A DNA stretch of 64,000 nt from Chryseobacterium camelliae (GCF_030818575.1 NZ_JAUTAL010000001.1:3286001-3350000), one strand, 5' to 3'; positions 26,901 through 35,085 are shown, numbered from the stretch's first letter. Numbers and translations are program-made. The notes: generated by a model not told the origin, from the letters alone.

Positions 26901-27378
26901 GGGCCCTAAACTGGGCAAAGATATGAAGACCGTAGGCGGGGCCATTGCCGGATTTGCAGCAGAACAGATTACAGAGCTCGAAAAAAAGGGAAGTATTGAC
27001 GTTCAGGGATATGAGATCACATTGGATGACGTGGAAATTTCTACCAAAGACATCCCGGGCTGGACAGTAACTTCTGACGGTAAAACAACTGTGGCATTAG
27101 ATTTGAAGTTGACTGACGAGTTAAAATCTGAAGGGATTGCCAGAGAGTTCATTAACAGAATCCAGAACCTGAGAAAGGACAAAGATTTCGAACTGACAGA
27201 CCGGATCATCATTTCAATAGAGGAAAATACACCTTTCCTGAATGATATCATGAAGAACAAAGAATATATTTCTTCCGAAGTGCTGTCCGATGAAATAAAA
27301 ACGGCACCTTCCCTTGAAAATTTTAATGAAATTGAAATTGATGAGGTTAGTTTTAAGATAAATATTCAGAAAAATTAA
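23983..27378 (+). CDS. ileS: Isoleucyl-tRNA synthetase, IleRS2-like with GIHH signature
   Basis: 1131 residues, a class Ia synthetase that charges tRNA-Ile with isoleucine in the cytoplasm. WDTHGLPVELGVEKELG, the CP1 editing domain region and KMSKR (683-687) are in the expected order. The first signature motif, normally HxGH, reads Gly56-Ile57-His58-His59, a swap of the first and third residues. The length and KMSKR fit the eukaryote-like IleRS2 group, which is known for natural resistance to mupirocin. The gene is single, with its own -7 box, and no second ileS is seen here. Confidence 0.96.
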   Translation: MSQFKEYKNLNLIDIADNVAEFWKQNKTFSKSVEIREGQPEFVFYEGPPSANGMPGIHHVMARALKDIFCRYQTQNGKQVFRKAGWDTHGLPVELGVEKELGITKEDIGKKISIEDYNKACREAVMRYTDVWNNLTEKIGYWVDLDDPYITYKSKYMETVWWLLKQLYDKELLYKGYTIQPYSPKAGTGLSSHELNQPGTYRDVSDTTVVAQFKVKKESSELFRDVEGDVSILAWTTTPWTLPSNTALTVGRDIEYVLVKTFNQYTFEPVTVVLAGVLLPKVFGKKYAEGTDEDFASYTAESKTIPFKILKEFTGEKLVDTRYEQLVPWFTPNDHPENAFRVILGDFVTTEDGTGIVHTAPTFGADDARVAKMAQPEIPPMLVEDENDNLVPLVDLQGKFIKGEHVPELFAGKYIKNEYYDEGTAPEKSWDVELAILLKTENKAFKVEKYVHSYPHCWRTDKPVLYYPLDSWFVKMTAVKERLVNLNKEINWKPKATGEGRFANWLENVNDWNLSRSRYWGIPLPIWRTDDLKEEKIIGSVEELYNEIEKSVAAGLMAENPFKGFVIGNMSEQNYALVDLHKNVVDKVVLVSDSGKTMKRESDLIDVWFDSGSMPYAQLHYPFENKELIDSHKAFPADFIAEGVDQTRGWFYTLHAIGTAVFDSVAYKNVMSNGLVLDKNGQKMSKRLGNAVDPFETLAVYGPDATRWYMISNANPWENLKFDIEGIDEVRRKFFGTLYNTYSFLALYANVDGFTYAEKDVENRPEIDRWILSELNLLIKEVKSFYEDYEPTRVARAISTFVNDNLSNWYVRLCRRRFWKGEYSEDKISAYQTLYTCLEVIAKLSAPIAPFFMDQLYQDLNAVTGKEQYESVHLTDFPVADESLIDQDLVEKTHLAQNITSMVFSLRKKENVKVRQPLQKVLIPVLDAKAEAQILAVADLIKQEVNVKELQLINAEEASHLIVKQIKPNFKALGPKLGKDMKTVGGAIAGFAAEQITELEKKGSIDVQGYEITLDDVEISTKDIPGWTVTSDGKTTVALDLKLTDELKSEGIAREFINRIQNLRKDKDFELTDRIIISIEENTPFLNDIMKNKEYISSEVLSDEIKTAPSLENFNEIEIDEVSFKINIQKN

Positions 27379-27438
27379 CATTTAGTTATTGTATTTCAAA
27401 TTCCATTTCATAAATTTATTAAAAAAGAGAAGAACAAC

Positions 27439-27819
27439 ATGACAGACGAGAGAATCAGATACAGCGATTCCGATTTACAGGAATTCAAAGCCATTATCCG
27501 TGAAAAAATAGAAAAAGCAGAAAGGGACCTGCAACTGATCCGTGAAAGCTTTATCAACGACCAGAATAATGGGACGGACGATACTTCCCCTACTTTCAAG
27601 GCATTTGAAGAAGGGGCTGAGACACTGAGCAAAGAGCAGAATTCAATCCTTGCTGGGAGACAGGAAAAATTTGTGCGCGACCTTAAAAATGCACTGATCC
27701 GTATTGAAAACAAAACATACGGCGTATGCAGGGTTACCGGTAAACTGATCCCTAAAGAAAGGCTTCTTGCCGTGCCTCATGCTACCCTGAGCATCGAAGC
27801 TAAGAACATGCAGAAATAA
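27439..27819 (+). CDS. DksA/TraR-family protein with degenerate zinc finger
   Basis: 126 residues. The N-terminal two thirds form a coiled-coil type helix pair (ERDLQLIRESF, FKAFEEGAETLSKEQ), and the C-terminus is the DksA/TraR finger YGVCRVTGKLIPKERLLAVPHAT. Of the usual four zinc-binding Cys only one is visible, so zinc binding is probably lost, as in other flavobacterial homologues that I recall. DksA-type proteins bind the RNA polymerase secondary channel and modulate transcription. It follows ileS by 60 bases and precedes lspA by two small genes. Confidence 0.85.
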   Translation: MTDERIRYSDSDLQEFKAIIREKIEKAERDLQLIRESFINDQNNGTDDTSPTFKAFEEGAETLSKEQNSILAGRQEKFVRDLKNALIRIENKTYGVCRVTGKLIPKERLLAVPHATLSIEAKNMQK

Positions 27820-27841
27820 CGATTCGTTTATCATCATACAT

Positions 27842-27890
27842 TTAGGTTTATATCATATTATAATAAAATATGGTATAAACCTAATTTTTA
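27842..27890 (+). terminator. Strong rho-independent terminator after the DksA-like gene
   Basis: An 18-base-pair stem (27,842-27,859 with 27,867-27,884, one T-G pair) around a seven-base loop, followed by TTTTT. It ends ten bases before the next start codon, so it either separates the transcripts or acts as an attenuator for the downstream small genes. Confidence 0.8.
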
Positions 27891-27899
27891 ATTTCCACC

Positions 27900-28145
27900 A
27901 TGACGGAATTGTTAATTTTAATTCTTATTATTGCTGCCATATTGGCGTTCTTTAACCGCAACTGGATAAAGGACAGATTTTTCCCGGACCGTCAGAAAAA
28001 CTATACGATCGATGACCGGTTCAACTCGGAAAAGCGCGAGCGGGAAAAAGAAATAGACCGGCTGTTAAGTAAAATGGGCAGGAACGGCATCAACGACCTG
28101 TCTGCAAAAGACAGGAAACGGCTCGACGAACTGTCTAAAAAGTAA
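27900..28145 (+). CDS. Small membrane-anchored protein, DUF6576-like tail
   Basis: 81 residues. Residues 2-18 form one transmembrane helix (LLILILIIAAILAFF), followed by a basic, helical cytoplasmic part. The C-terminal EIDRLLSKMGRNGINDLSAKDRKRLDELSK follows a pattern that I associate with the tail domain of Bacteroidota rhomboid-like proteins (DUF6576). The function is unknown. It sits directly after a terminator hairpin and 17 bases before another small gene in the lspA group. Confidence 0.7.
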   Translation: MTELLILILIIAAILAFFNRNWIKDRFFPDRQKNYTIDDRFNSEKREREKEIDRLLSKMGRNGINDLSAKDRKRLDELSKK

Positions 28146-28162
28146 AATTCATATTACATACA

Positions 28163-28354
28163 ATGGAATCCATAATTGTCCACACCAAAAATGCCATGGA
28201 ACTAAGTGCGCTGAAAAGCGTGTTGAAAGAAATGAATATCAAATTCGAAAAATTCCACACCAAGAATACGCACCACAACCAGAAGACGATTAAAAAAATC
28301 GTTGACCAGAAAAATGAGAAAATAGGAAAACCATCAAAACCTAAAGGACTGTAA
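28163..28354 (+). CDS. Small DUF2683-like protein
   Basis: 63 residues, basic and predicted helical, beginning MESIIVHTKNAMELSALKSVLKEMNIKFEK. This recalls the DUF2683 group of small flavobacterial proteins of unknown function, possibly an antitoxin-like or regulatory fold. The stop codon overlaps the lspA start (TAATG), so the two are translationally coupled. That coupling and the codon use support a real gene. Confidence 0.72.
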   Translation: MESIIVHTKNAMELSALKSVLKEMNIKFEKFHTKNTHHNQKTIKKIVDQKNEKIGKPSKPKGL

Positions 28355-28992
28355 TGAAAAAGATTGTATGGGTCACTTTCCTTATTTTATTGATTGATCA
28401 GGCTTCAAAAATTTACGTAAAAACGCATTTTAATCTGGATGACAGCATTCCGGTATTCCCCGGATTCAAGCTGACCTTTGTAGAAAACCCGGGTATGGCT
28501 TACGGACTGCACTTCGGTGGAGTGATTGGTAAATATTTCCTGGTAATGGTACGAATCTTCCTGATTGGAGGAATGATCTACCTTTTCAGAAAATGGGTCC
28601 AGAAAGGGGAATCCAATTATCTTCTGATTCCCATGGCCATGATCTTCGCAGGAGCAATCGGAAATCTTATTGACGGAATGTTCTATGGGCTGATCTTCGA
28701 CAGCGGAACCGTCTATGACGCCAGCATTGACCGCTGGATAGGATATGGCGGTATTTCCAAGATGGTACCTTTCGGGCACGGATATTCCACTTTCATGAGA
28801 GGCTGCGTGGTAGACATGCTCCATTTCCCTCTGGTAGACTGGAATGTTCCTGAGAGCTGGCCTGTGATCGGCGGCAAACACATTGAGTTCTTCAAATACA
28901 TCTTTAATGTTGCCGATTCGGCCATTACGGTAGGCGCCGTCTTACTGTTAGTCTTCAGGAAAAAGGCCTTCCCGAACGGGCTGGAATTTTAA
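28354..28992 (+). CDS. lspA: Lipoprotein signal peptidase (signal peptidase II)
   Basis: 212 residues with four membrane helices. Conserved blocks are VENPGMAYGL, the first catalytic Asp in VVDMLHFP and the second in FNVADSAITVG. The enzyme cleaves prolipoproteins after diacylglyceryl transfer, before the lipobox Cys. It is about 50 residues longer than the proteobacterial enzyme because of an insertion after GNLIDGMFYG, which is usual in Bacteroidota. Several lipoproteins in this window would be its substrates. Confidence 0.95.
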   Translation: MKKIVWVTFLILLIDQASKIYVKTHFNLDDSIPVFPGFKLTFVENPGMAYGLHFGGVIGKYFLVMVRIFLIGGMIYLFRKWVQKGESNYLLIPMAMIFAGAIGNLIDGMFYGLIFDSGTVYDASIDRWIGYGGISKMVPFGHGYSTFMRGCVVDMLHFPLVDWNVPESWPVIGGKHIEFFKYIFNVADSAITVGAVLLLVFRKKAFPNGLEF

Positions 28993-29004
28993 TATCAACC
29001 CATA

Positions 29005-29649
29005 ATGAAAAAATTCATTAAAAATATTCTTATCCTTTTCCTGCTGCTTTTTGTTGCAGGAATTGTTTTTATTGCCTGGGCAAACTACAGCATTAAAGAA
29101 AACAGTGACCCTTATATTTCATACAGCATTGCTGATCTTCCTGAAACCAAGACTGCCCTGCTTCTGGGTACCAGCAAAAACCTGGATAACGGACTGCCTA
29201 ATGCTTACTTCTACAACCGGATTCAAGCGGCAATCGACCTGTACAAAAGCGGGAAGATCAAATATATTATCGTAAGCGGCGATAACAGCAGGAAAGATTA
29301 TAACGAGCCTGAAGACATGCAGCTTACCCTAATGAAATACGGCATCCCTAAAGACCGTATTTATGCGGATTTTGCAGGATTCAGGACCCTGGACTCCGTT
29401 GTGCGGGCCAAAGACATTTTCGGGCAGAAAAAAATTATCATTATTTCCCAGAAGTTCCATAACGAGAGAGCAGTCTTTCTCGGAAGGAAAAACGGAATTG
29501 AGTCATATGGCTATAATGCCAATGATGTAAGCAAAAATGCAGGCTTTAAAACCCACATGAGGGAATACCTGGCCAAGGCAAAAGTATACTGGGACCTGCT
29601 GTTCGGCGTAGAGCCTAAATTCGGGGGCAAAAAAATCATCATTCCCTGA
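29005..29649 (+). CDS. SanA/YdcF-like DUF218 membrane-anchored protein
   Basis: 214 residues. An N-terminal transmembrane segment (ILILFLLLFVAGIVFIAWA) is followed by a DUF218 domain with ALLLGTSKNLDNG, YIIVSGDNSRKDYNEPEDM and ISQKFHNERAVFLG. SanA is linked to envelope barrier function and vancomycin sensitivity in enterobacteria; the reaction is not settled. It follows lspA by 12 bases and probably shares its transcript. The next gene, trpS, has its own promoter. Confidence 0.88.
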   Translation: MKKFIKNILILFLLLFVAGIVFIAWANYSIKENSDPYISYSIADLPETKTALLLGTSKNLDNGLPNAYFYNRIQAAIDLYKSGKIKYIIVSGDNSRKDYNEPEDMQLTLMKYGIPKDRIYADFAGFRTLDSVVRAKDIFGQKKIIIISQKFHNERAVFLGRKNGIESYGYNANDVSKNAGFKTHMREYLAKAKVYWDLLFGVEPKFGGKKIIIP

Positions 29650-29680
29650 ATTCTGGGCCGCCAAATAATCTCATGCATCG

Positions 29681-29712
29681 TTGAAATGCGTGGGAAGAAA
29701 TAATTACATTTG
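29681..29712 (+). promoter_or_regulatory. Bacteroidota-type promoter for trpS
   Basis: TTG (29,681-29,683), a 21-base spacer and TACATTTG (29,705-29,712) fit the flavobacterial consensus. The trpS ATG at 29,740 is 27 bases downstream. This excludes the in-frame upstream start at 29,710, which would fall inside the promoter. Confidence 0.75.
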
Positions 29713-29739
29713 CAGTTCATTAATTTTAATCATAAAACA

Positions 29740-30708
29740 ATGTCAAGAATTCTTACCGGCATTCAAGCCACCGGAACCCCGCACCTTGGGAACCTTTTAG
29801 GTGCGATTATTCCTGCCATAGAGCTATCCAAGCAGGAAGGAAACGAATCATTTTTATTCATCGCGAATCTTCATTCTTTAACCCAGATTAAGAACGCGGA
29901 AGAACTGAAACAGAATACCTACGAGATTGCTGCGGCTTGGCTTGCTTGTGGGCTGGATACGGAAAAAACATTCTTCTACAGGCAGAGCGACATCCCTGAA
30001 ACCTGTGAACTTTCTTGGCAATTATCCTGTTTTTTTCCATATCAGAGACTTACTTTAGCGCATTCATTCAAGGATAAGGCAGACCGGCTGCAGGATGTGA
30101 ATGCAGGGCTGTTTACCTACCCGCTTCTGATGGCTGCGGATATTTTACTGTATGATGCAGAAATTGTTCCTGTAGGTAAAGACCAGCTTCAGCACCTTGA
30201 GTATGCCAGAGATGTTGCCTCAAGGTTTAACAACCAGATGGGTGAAACTTTTATCCTTCCGCAATCTGAACTTCAGGAAGATACCAAATATGTTCCGGGA
30301 ACCGATGGTAATAAAATGTCAAAATCCAGAGGGAATATCATCAATATTTTCCTTCCGGAAAAAGAACTGAAAAAACAGGTGATGAGCATCGAAACTGATT
30401 CCAAGACCCTGGAAGAACCCAAAGACCCGGAAACAGATAAAATATTTGCAATCTACCAGCTGATTGCCACTCCTGAGCAGACAGAAGAACTCAGAGCCAA
30501 GTACCTGGCCGGAAACTTCGGGTACGGCCATGCCAAAAAAGAACTTCTGGATCTGATCCTTGTGAGGTTTGCGAAAGAAAGGGAACTTTTCTCATTTTAT
30601 ATGAATAACCTGGACCAGCTTGAGACCAAACTTCAGGAAGGAGCAGCAAAAACAAGGGTAATTGCTGTGGAAACAATGAAGCGTGTGAGGGCAAGCTTAG
30701 GCGTCTAA
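29740..30708 (+). CDS. trpS: Tryptophanyl-tRNA synthetase
   Basis: 322 residues, a class Ic synthetase of the usual bacterial length. The signature HLGN in GTPHLGNLLGA, the tryptophan-pocket region VGKDQLQHLEYARD and KMSKS in GNKMSKSRGN are present. It charges tRNA-Trp in the cytoplasm. The start MSRILTGIQATG at 29,740 is chosen because the promoter lies just upstream. A strong terminator follows, and the next genes are on the other strand. Confidence 0.97.
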   Translation: MSRILTGIQATGTPHLGNLLGAIIPAIELSKQEGNESFLFIANLHSLTQIKNAEELKQNTYEIAAAWLACGLDTEKTFFYRQSDIPETCELSWQLSCFFPYQRLTLAHSFKDKADRLQDVNAGLFTYPLLMAADILLYDAEIVPVGKDQLQHLEYARDVASRFNNQMGETFILPQSELQEDTKYVPGTDGNKMSKSRGNIINIFLPEKELKKQVMSIETDSKTLEEPKDPETDKIFAIYQLIATPEQTEELRAKYLAGNFGYGHAKKELLDLILVRFAKERELFSFYMNNLDQLETKLQEGAAKTRVIAVETMKRVRASLGV

Positions 30709-30722
30709 CGATATCAATATTT

Positions 30723-30756
30723 ATAAGCCTTTCTTTTTGAAAGGCTTATTTTTTTG
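30723..30756. terminator. Terminator between trpS and the histidine kinase gene
   Basis: An 11-base-pair perfect stem, ATAAGCCTTTC with GAAAGGCTTAT (30,723-30,749), a T5 loop and a following run of seven T. It ends trpS. It also overlaps the stop codon of the convergent kinase gene. Confidence 0.9.
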
Positions 30757-32023
30757 AAATAATCAGCTGGTGCATCTCATCCTCAAAACGGTACGCAATG
30801 CTCAGGTCAGGATATTGCCTGATGATGGAATGGACTATTGATAACCCTAATCCTGTGGAACTATGATCTGCAGACTGCTTATAAAACCTGCTGAAAATAC
30901 GATCCTGATCAAGAGGATGGTTTTGGCCGGGGTTCATCATAGTCAACCAGTTACGCTCAATAATCACCTGAATAAACCCATTGGGAATATTGTACTTAAT
31001 GGCGTTTTTGAGCAAATTGGAAATCAGGATATGGGCAAGATCTGAATTGAATGAAGTACTGAAATTCCCACGTTCAACTATCTCAATACTGATTCCCTTA
31101 TGATCGGTAAAATCCTTATAGGCTTCAATCACATCTTTGATCAGATTGTTAAAATCCACCTTCTCCGTCGCACTGAACTGGTTGTTTTCAATCTTAGACA
31201 GCATCAGCAATGATTTGTTGAGACCTGTCATTCTGGTAAGGTTGCCTTTGATATCCATAAGGAGGTGCACGGTGCTTTCATCAATATTTCCGTCCTGTAC
31301 CGAAAGATCGATCTTATTGATCATGATAGCCAATGGTGTCTGAAGTTCATGGGAAGCATTTTCTATGAATTTTTTCTGCTGGTCAAACACCAATTCATTT
31401 CTGCGGATCATCTCATCGATTTCCTCATCAAGCTGCTCAAATTCTTTAATGGAATACTCCTGCCTCTGGTTTCCGGTTTTTTCTCCGAACTGATAATTTC
31501 TCAGTTTTTCTAAAATTGCATAAAACGGCCTCCATGCTTTGTTCAGTAAGAACCCGTTCACAAAAAGGATGCTGAGCACCAGGAAAAAATACAGGACAAC
31601 GAGGGCAATGCTTAAATCATAAATCAGGTCATCCTCTTCTACCGTTGAAGTCCTGATCACCAGTTTCCTGTGTCCCCCGAACTGATCGGTAAAGCAGGTT
31701 TCCAATACACGGTAAGGCTCGTCATCATCATCGTATTCCATATAATAAGTCCTGTTGTAGAACTTATTCCTGTTGTTGCATTCCTGTTCTGAAATAGGAA
31801 CAATTTTAAATTCATTAAATTCAAAATCCACATTGTTGAGCAGTTTTTCGTCTTTGTATACTGCTTTTATCAGCTGTATTTTCCTGTTTTTAAGGCCATC
31901 GTCCACATTATCATACACTTCATCCAGGATGAATGCATAAAACAGCGCCGCCCAGACCGCAATAATCAGCAGCAGGGCAACCACAATGTATTTCAGGGTA
32001 TAATATTTTAAAGATAATTTCAT
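30746..32023 (-). CDS. Sensor histidine kinase (OmpR-system partner)
   Basis: 425 residues with two transmembrane segments (about 10-30 and 145-165) bounding a roughly 115-residue extracytoplasmic sensor region. HisKA with the phospho-acceptor His in NASHELQTPLAIM follows, then a HATPase domain with NLLKNAIKYN and TGLGLSIVHSI. The kinase should phosphorylate the response regulator encoded just upstream (four-base overlap). The signal is unknown. The acidic stretch YDDDDEPYR in the sensor loop might bind a cation, but this is a guess. Confidence 0.92.
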   Translation of the reverse strand: MKLSLKYYTLKYIVVALLLIIAVWAALFYAFILDEVYDNVDDGLKNRKIQLIKAVYKDEKLLNNVDFEFNEFKIVPISEQECNNRNKFYNRTYYMEYDDDDEPYRVLETCFTDQFGGHRKLVIRTSTVEEDDLIYDLSIALVVLYFFLVLSILFVNGFLLNKAWRPFYAILEKLRNYQFGEKTGNQRQEYSIKEFEQLDEEIDEMIRRNELVFDQQKKFIENASHELQTPLAIMINKIDLSVQDGNIDESTVHLLMDIKGNLTRMTGLNKSLLMLSKIENNQFSATEKVDFNNLIKDVIEAYKDFTDHKGISIEIVERGNFSTSFNSDLAHILISNLLKNAIKYNIPNGFIQVIIERNWLTMMNPGQNHPLDQDRIFSRFYKQSADHSSTGLGLSIVHSIIRQYPDLSIAYRFEDEMHQLIISKK

Positions 32024-32694
32024 GAAATCAATTTATAACCGATACCGTATACTGCCTGAAGATCCGCTTTGGCTCCGTTGTCCTTTAATTTCCTACGGAG
32101 GTTTTTTATCTGGGAGTAAATAAAATCGTAGCTGTCTGCCTGGTCAATATAATCTCCCCAGATAGCCTCTGCCAGCATCGTCTTCTGAAGGGTCTTTTCA
32201 GGATTGACCATAAAATAATACAGGACATCATATTCTTTCCTGTTCAGCACAAGCTCATTATCATCTATGATGACTTTCCTGCTGTCTGGATAGACTGATA
32301 TATTACGGTAATGAAGTTTGTTTTCACCATCCTGGTTCTTTCTTCTGATCACAGATTTTATCCTGGCCAGGAGTTCCGCCAGGTGAAAAGGTTTAGCGAG
32401 GTAATCATCTGCTCCTATTTCCAGCCCGCTCACCTTGTCATCTACAGAGTCTTTTGCCGATAAGATGATCACAGGATCTTTTTTATCCAGCTTTTTGAGT
32501 TCTTTCAGCAGATCCATTCCGTTTCCGTCCGGCAGCATGATATCCAGCAGTATGCAGTCATATTCATAAGAAATGATCTTATCCAGTCCCGATTGATAAT
32601 CTGCCGCATATTCCACCAGGAACAATTCCCGCTCAAGAAAATGCTGTACGACTTCTCTTAGTTCCGGTTCATCCTCAATAATTAATATTTTCAT
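32020..32694 (-). CDS. OmpR/PhoB-family response regulator
   Basis: 224 residues. The receiver domain has the acidic pocket EDEP, the phospho-acceptor Asp in CILLDIMLPDGNG and the late Lys in LAKPFHLAE. The C-terminal half is a winged-helix DNA-binding domain ending GIGYKLIS. It is translationally coupled to the kinase gene downstream. Target genes are not shown by sequence; the PepSY-like gene directly upstream is a candidate because such genes often sit next to metal- or envelope-responsive two-component systems. Confidence 0.94.
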   Translation of the reverse strand: MKILIIEDEPELREVVQHFLERELFLVEYAADYQSGLDKIISYEYDCILLDIMLPDGNGMDLLKELKKLDKKDPVIILSAKDSVDDKVSGLEIGADDYLAKPFHLAELLARIKSVIRRKNQDGENKLHYRNISVYPDSRKVIIDDNELVLNRKEYDVLYYFMVNPEKTLQKTMLAEAIWGDYIDQADSYDFIYSQIKNLRRKLKDNGAKADLQAVYGIGYKLIS

Positions 32695-32722
32695 TGTGTA
32701 TTTGGTGTTGGTGTTCTATATT

Positions 32723-32730
32723 CAAATATA
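32723..32730 (-). promoter_or_regulatory. TAnnTTTG -7 box for the two-component operon
   Basis: Reading leftward, TATATTTG lies 28 bases before the regulator start. No TTG is found at the expected -33 distance. A stem-loop (AAATAACCT/AGGTTATTT, 32,732-32,759) immediately upstream could end the PepSY-like transcript. Confidence 0.5.
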
Positions 32731-32846
32731 TAAATAACCTCCAAAAAAGAAGGTTATTTATAAGTCATAGAATATCAATTCTAGACATTTGTATCTGTAA
32801 ATAATATGGTCACTCAGTTCCGGAAACATTTTCAGCCCCGAGGCTA

Positions 32847-33296
32847 TCAGTCATCAATTTTACTGAAATTCCCATTGCGGTCAAACTCCAGATCTAGGCC
32901 GTTGGATAAATCTGCTTTATATTTCCATCTTCCCTTTTCGATCTTCGTGATATAGGTATTCGGGAAGTTCTTGGCAATGTAATTCCTGATCGCAGCAGGA
33001 ACGAAGCCATTAGGAACTTTCTGGTGTTCACCGTCCACTTCTTTCCAGTTTCCCCTGCTGTCGAATTCAATTTTCATCCCGTTTCCTAGTCTTACTTTGT
33101 AATCGTCAACCCCATAAATTTCCCGGTCTTCAATCGCTGAAGCGACAGGAATTCCCCTGAAATTGGCAAACAGGAAGTTCTTGGCTGTTTTAGGCAGCTG
33201 GTTCTGGTTGATCACTCTGTCCTGACCGTAAACACAGCCGGTCATCAATGTAAGGATCAGTCCTAACAATACGGTAATGCTTTGCTTCTTTTCCAT
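32847..33296 (-). CDS. Secreted PepSY-like (DUF2874) protein
   Basis: 149 residues. A signal sequence ends LMTGCVYGQ, compatible with either lipoprotein processing at the Cys or ordinary cleavage after YGQ. The mature part has two repeats of the PepSY-like/DUF2874 type, each with a VRLGNGMKIEFDSRGNW or DLSNGLDLEFDRNGNF hairpin. Such proteins are common in Bacteroidota next to two-component systems and may sense or buffer envelope stress or metal. No enzymatic residues are visible. Confidence 0.85.
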   Translation of the reverse strand: MEKKQSITVLLGLILTLMTGCVYGQDRVINQNQLPKTAKNFLFANFRGIPVASAIEDREIYGVDDYKVRLGNGMKIEFDSRGNWKEVDGEHQKVPNGFVPAAIRNYIAKNFPNTYITKIEKGRWKYKADLSNGLDLEFDRNGNFSKIDD

Positions 33297-33406
33297 AATT
33301 CTATATTTTTCAAATTATTATTATGAAGCAAATTTCAGGATCAATTTGGGAAAGAATTAGGAATAGCAAAAATGATTAAAAATTATGCTTTCCCTGATGG
33401 AGTGCA

Positions 33407-34102
33407 TTATAAAAATTCTCTGATCTGCAACAGATGACTGATGGCTTTCAGTCCCTCCTCTTGCGGGTTTTCATGAAGGACATCAAAGAAGATCACGTCC
33501 ATCCCATAGTTTCTGGCCCCTACAACATCTGCAATCCAGTCGTCCCCGATCAGGATGCTCTCCCCTACTGTTGCCTGAGCAAGATTCAGTGAATATTCAA
33601 AAATTTCAGGCCTGGGTTTTCTTACGCCGACGGTATCGGCACTGGTAATGGTCTGGAAATACGGGGCGATTCCGGAAAGCAGGCATTTCCGTTCGGTAAC
33701 TTCTTTAAATCCGTTGGATATGATGTGTAATGTGTACCCTTTGGCTTTCAGATATTCTAAAATAGGTTTGGTTCCTTCCACCAGTTCATTGTAATTCAGG
33801 ATCCTGTCTAAAAAATGTTCCTCAAAATACATGGCAAGCTGCTCATCCTGTACGTTAAAATCGCTGAAAGTATCATAGAAACGATGTTTTCTGAGGTATT
33901 CTTTATCAATGATTCCGTCCCGGATATCTTCCCAGAGCTTTTCATTGATGCGGTGGTATACGGCATGGAATGCTTCAAAGTCAATCTGGTATTTCAGGTT
34001 AATCTCTTCTTTTTCGAAAAGGTCTTTGATGGTAAGGTAAGCGTTTCTGCGGTGATCCCACAGTGTATTGTCGAGGTCAAAAAAAATGTGCTGAATATTC
34101 AT
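33407..34102 (-). CDS. YjjG-like HAD-family nucleotidase
   Basis: 231 residues. HAD motif I is FFDLDNTLWDH, motif II has HIISNGF, motif III the Lys in GVRKPRPEIF and motif IV IGDDWIADV. The helical cap domain is as in YjjG, a nucleotidase that removes phosphate from non-canonical pyrimidine nucleotides. The ATG at 34,102 (MNIQHIFFDLD) is preferred over an in-frame TTG nine bases upstream. It probably serves nucleotide-pool cleaning, though other small phosphate esters are possible substrates. Confidence 0.88.
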   Translation of the reverse strand: MNIQHIFFDLDNTLWDHRRNAYLTIKDLFEKEEINLKYQIDFEAFHAVYHRINEKLWEDIRDGIIDKEYLRKHRFYDTFSDFNVQDEQLAMYFEEHFLDRILNYNELVEGTKPILEYLKAKGYTLHIISNGFKEVTERKCLLSGIAPYFQTITSADTVGVRKPRPEIFEYSLNLAQATVGESILIGDDWIADVVGARNYGMDVIFFDVLHENPQEEGLKAISHLLQIREFL

Positions 34103-34122
34103 ACAGCACAAAATTAGTCATT

Positions 34123-34257
34123 TTAATTTTTGGAGATCGGATAATTCTTTTCCCTGACTTTTACTACTTCCAGACTTTTGGAGTAGCTGAGCAGAAATTC
34201 AATAGTTTGCTTCTTTGGTTTCAAAGTTTTCACTTTTAAGGAATCATTTTTTCTCAT
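34123..34257 (-). CDS. Small basic 44-residue protein beside the ECF sigma gene
   Basis: An ORF of 44 codons with an ATG at 34,257, ending 20 bases before the YjjG-like gene and beginning 42 bases after the sigma factor stop. The product is basic (11 Lys, 2 Arg) with a short helix QTIEFLLSYSKSLEVVKV. I recall similar short proteins with a LLxYSKSLEV core in other Flavobacteriia, but cannot confirm this here. The position suggests co-transcription with the sigma gene. The function is unknown. Confidence 0.6.
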   Translation of the reverse strand: MRKNDSLKVKTLKPKKQTIEFLLSYSKSLEVVKVREKNYPISKN

Positions 34258-34299
34258 AAGCGAGAGGTTTTCCTTAAAAACGGCGAAGTCCGGGATTTA

Positions 34300-34890
34300 T
34301 TATCTTGTTAATACAATATTCTTCTCATCCATGATTTTTCTCAGGTTAATCAGAGCATACCTCACTCTTCCCAGGGTGGTATTGATGCTCATATCCGTGT
34401 GTTCGGCGATTTCCTTAAAGCTAAGTCCGTCAAAAAACCTCAGTTTGATCACTTCCTGCTGGTTCTGCGGGAGGTACTGCAGCATTTTCAGAAGATCTTC
34501 CTGGATCTGATTAGTAACCAGCTGGTCTTCAATGTTTTCCGAAGGCTCCCTGATCATGTCAAAAATAGAGTATTCATCCGTCTCGAAAGTCGTTTCGGAT
34601 ACCTTAATATTTTTGGCTTTGGATCTGAAATGGTCTATGATAAGGTTGTAGGCGATTCTTTTGCCCCACAGGATAAATTTACCTTCTTCGTTATACCGGC
34701 CTTCTTTAAGCATAAGGATAATTTTCATGAACGTATCCTGAAATATATCATTTGCAAGGTCTTCATCATTAATTTTGTAAAAAATGAATGTAAACAGTTC
34801 TTTCTGATGGCGATGGATAAGCGTAGATAATGCTTCTTCATCACCGTTCTGGTAAAGGGATATTAATAGGCTATCCGATTTTGATTTCAT
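34300..34890 (-). CDS. ECF-type RNA polymerase sigma factor
   Basis: 196 residues. Region 2 includes LANDIFQDTFMKIILML and the DNA-melting helix near WGKRIAYNLIIDHFRSK; region 4 is VIKLRFFDGLSFKEIAEHTDMSINTTLGRVRYAL. No anti-sigma gene is adjacent, which is common for some flavobacterial sigma-70 family proteins of this kind. The ATG at 34,890 is used, since the upstream in-frame TTG adds only four residues. Its regulon is unknown. Confidence 0.92.
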   Translation of the reverse strand: MKSKSDSLLISLYQNGDEEALSTLIHRHQKELFTFIFYKINDEDLANDIFQDTFMKIILMLKEGRYNEEGKFILWGKRIAYNLIIDHFRSKAKNIKVSETTFETDEYSIFDMIREPSENIEDQLVTNQIQEDLLKMLQYLPQNQQEVIKLRFFDGLSFKEIAEHTDMSINTTLGRVRYALINLRKIMDEKNIVLTR

Positions 34891-35085
34891 AACTCTTCTC
34901 AATAAATATATTTGCAGACAAGCTTTTTTCCAGATATATCATCCGGCATCAGCTTTAATTACAAAACAGTTTTTCAGAGTAAAGTAGAATCAATAGGCAG
35001 TATCATTTTTATTGATGTAAATATAATAAAAATTTAATAACTGTTAACCTTTTATAAAATATTTGCGATAAAAATTTAAAAAATC

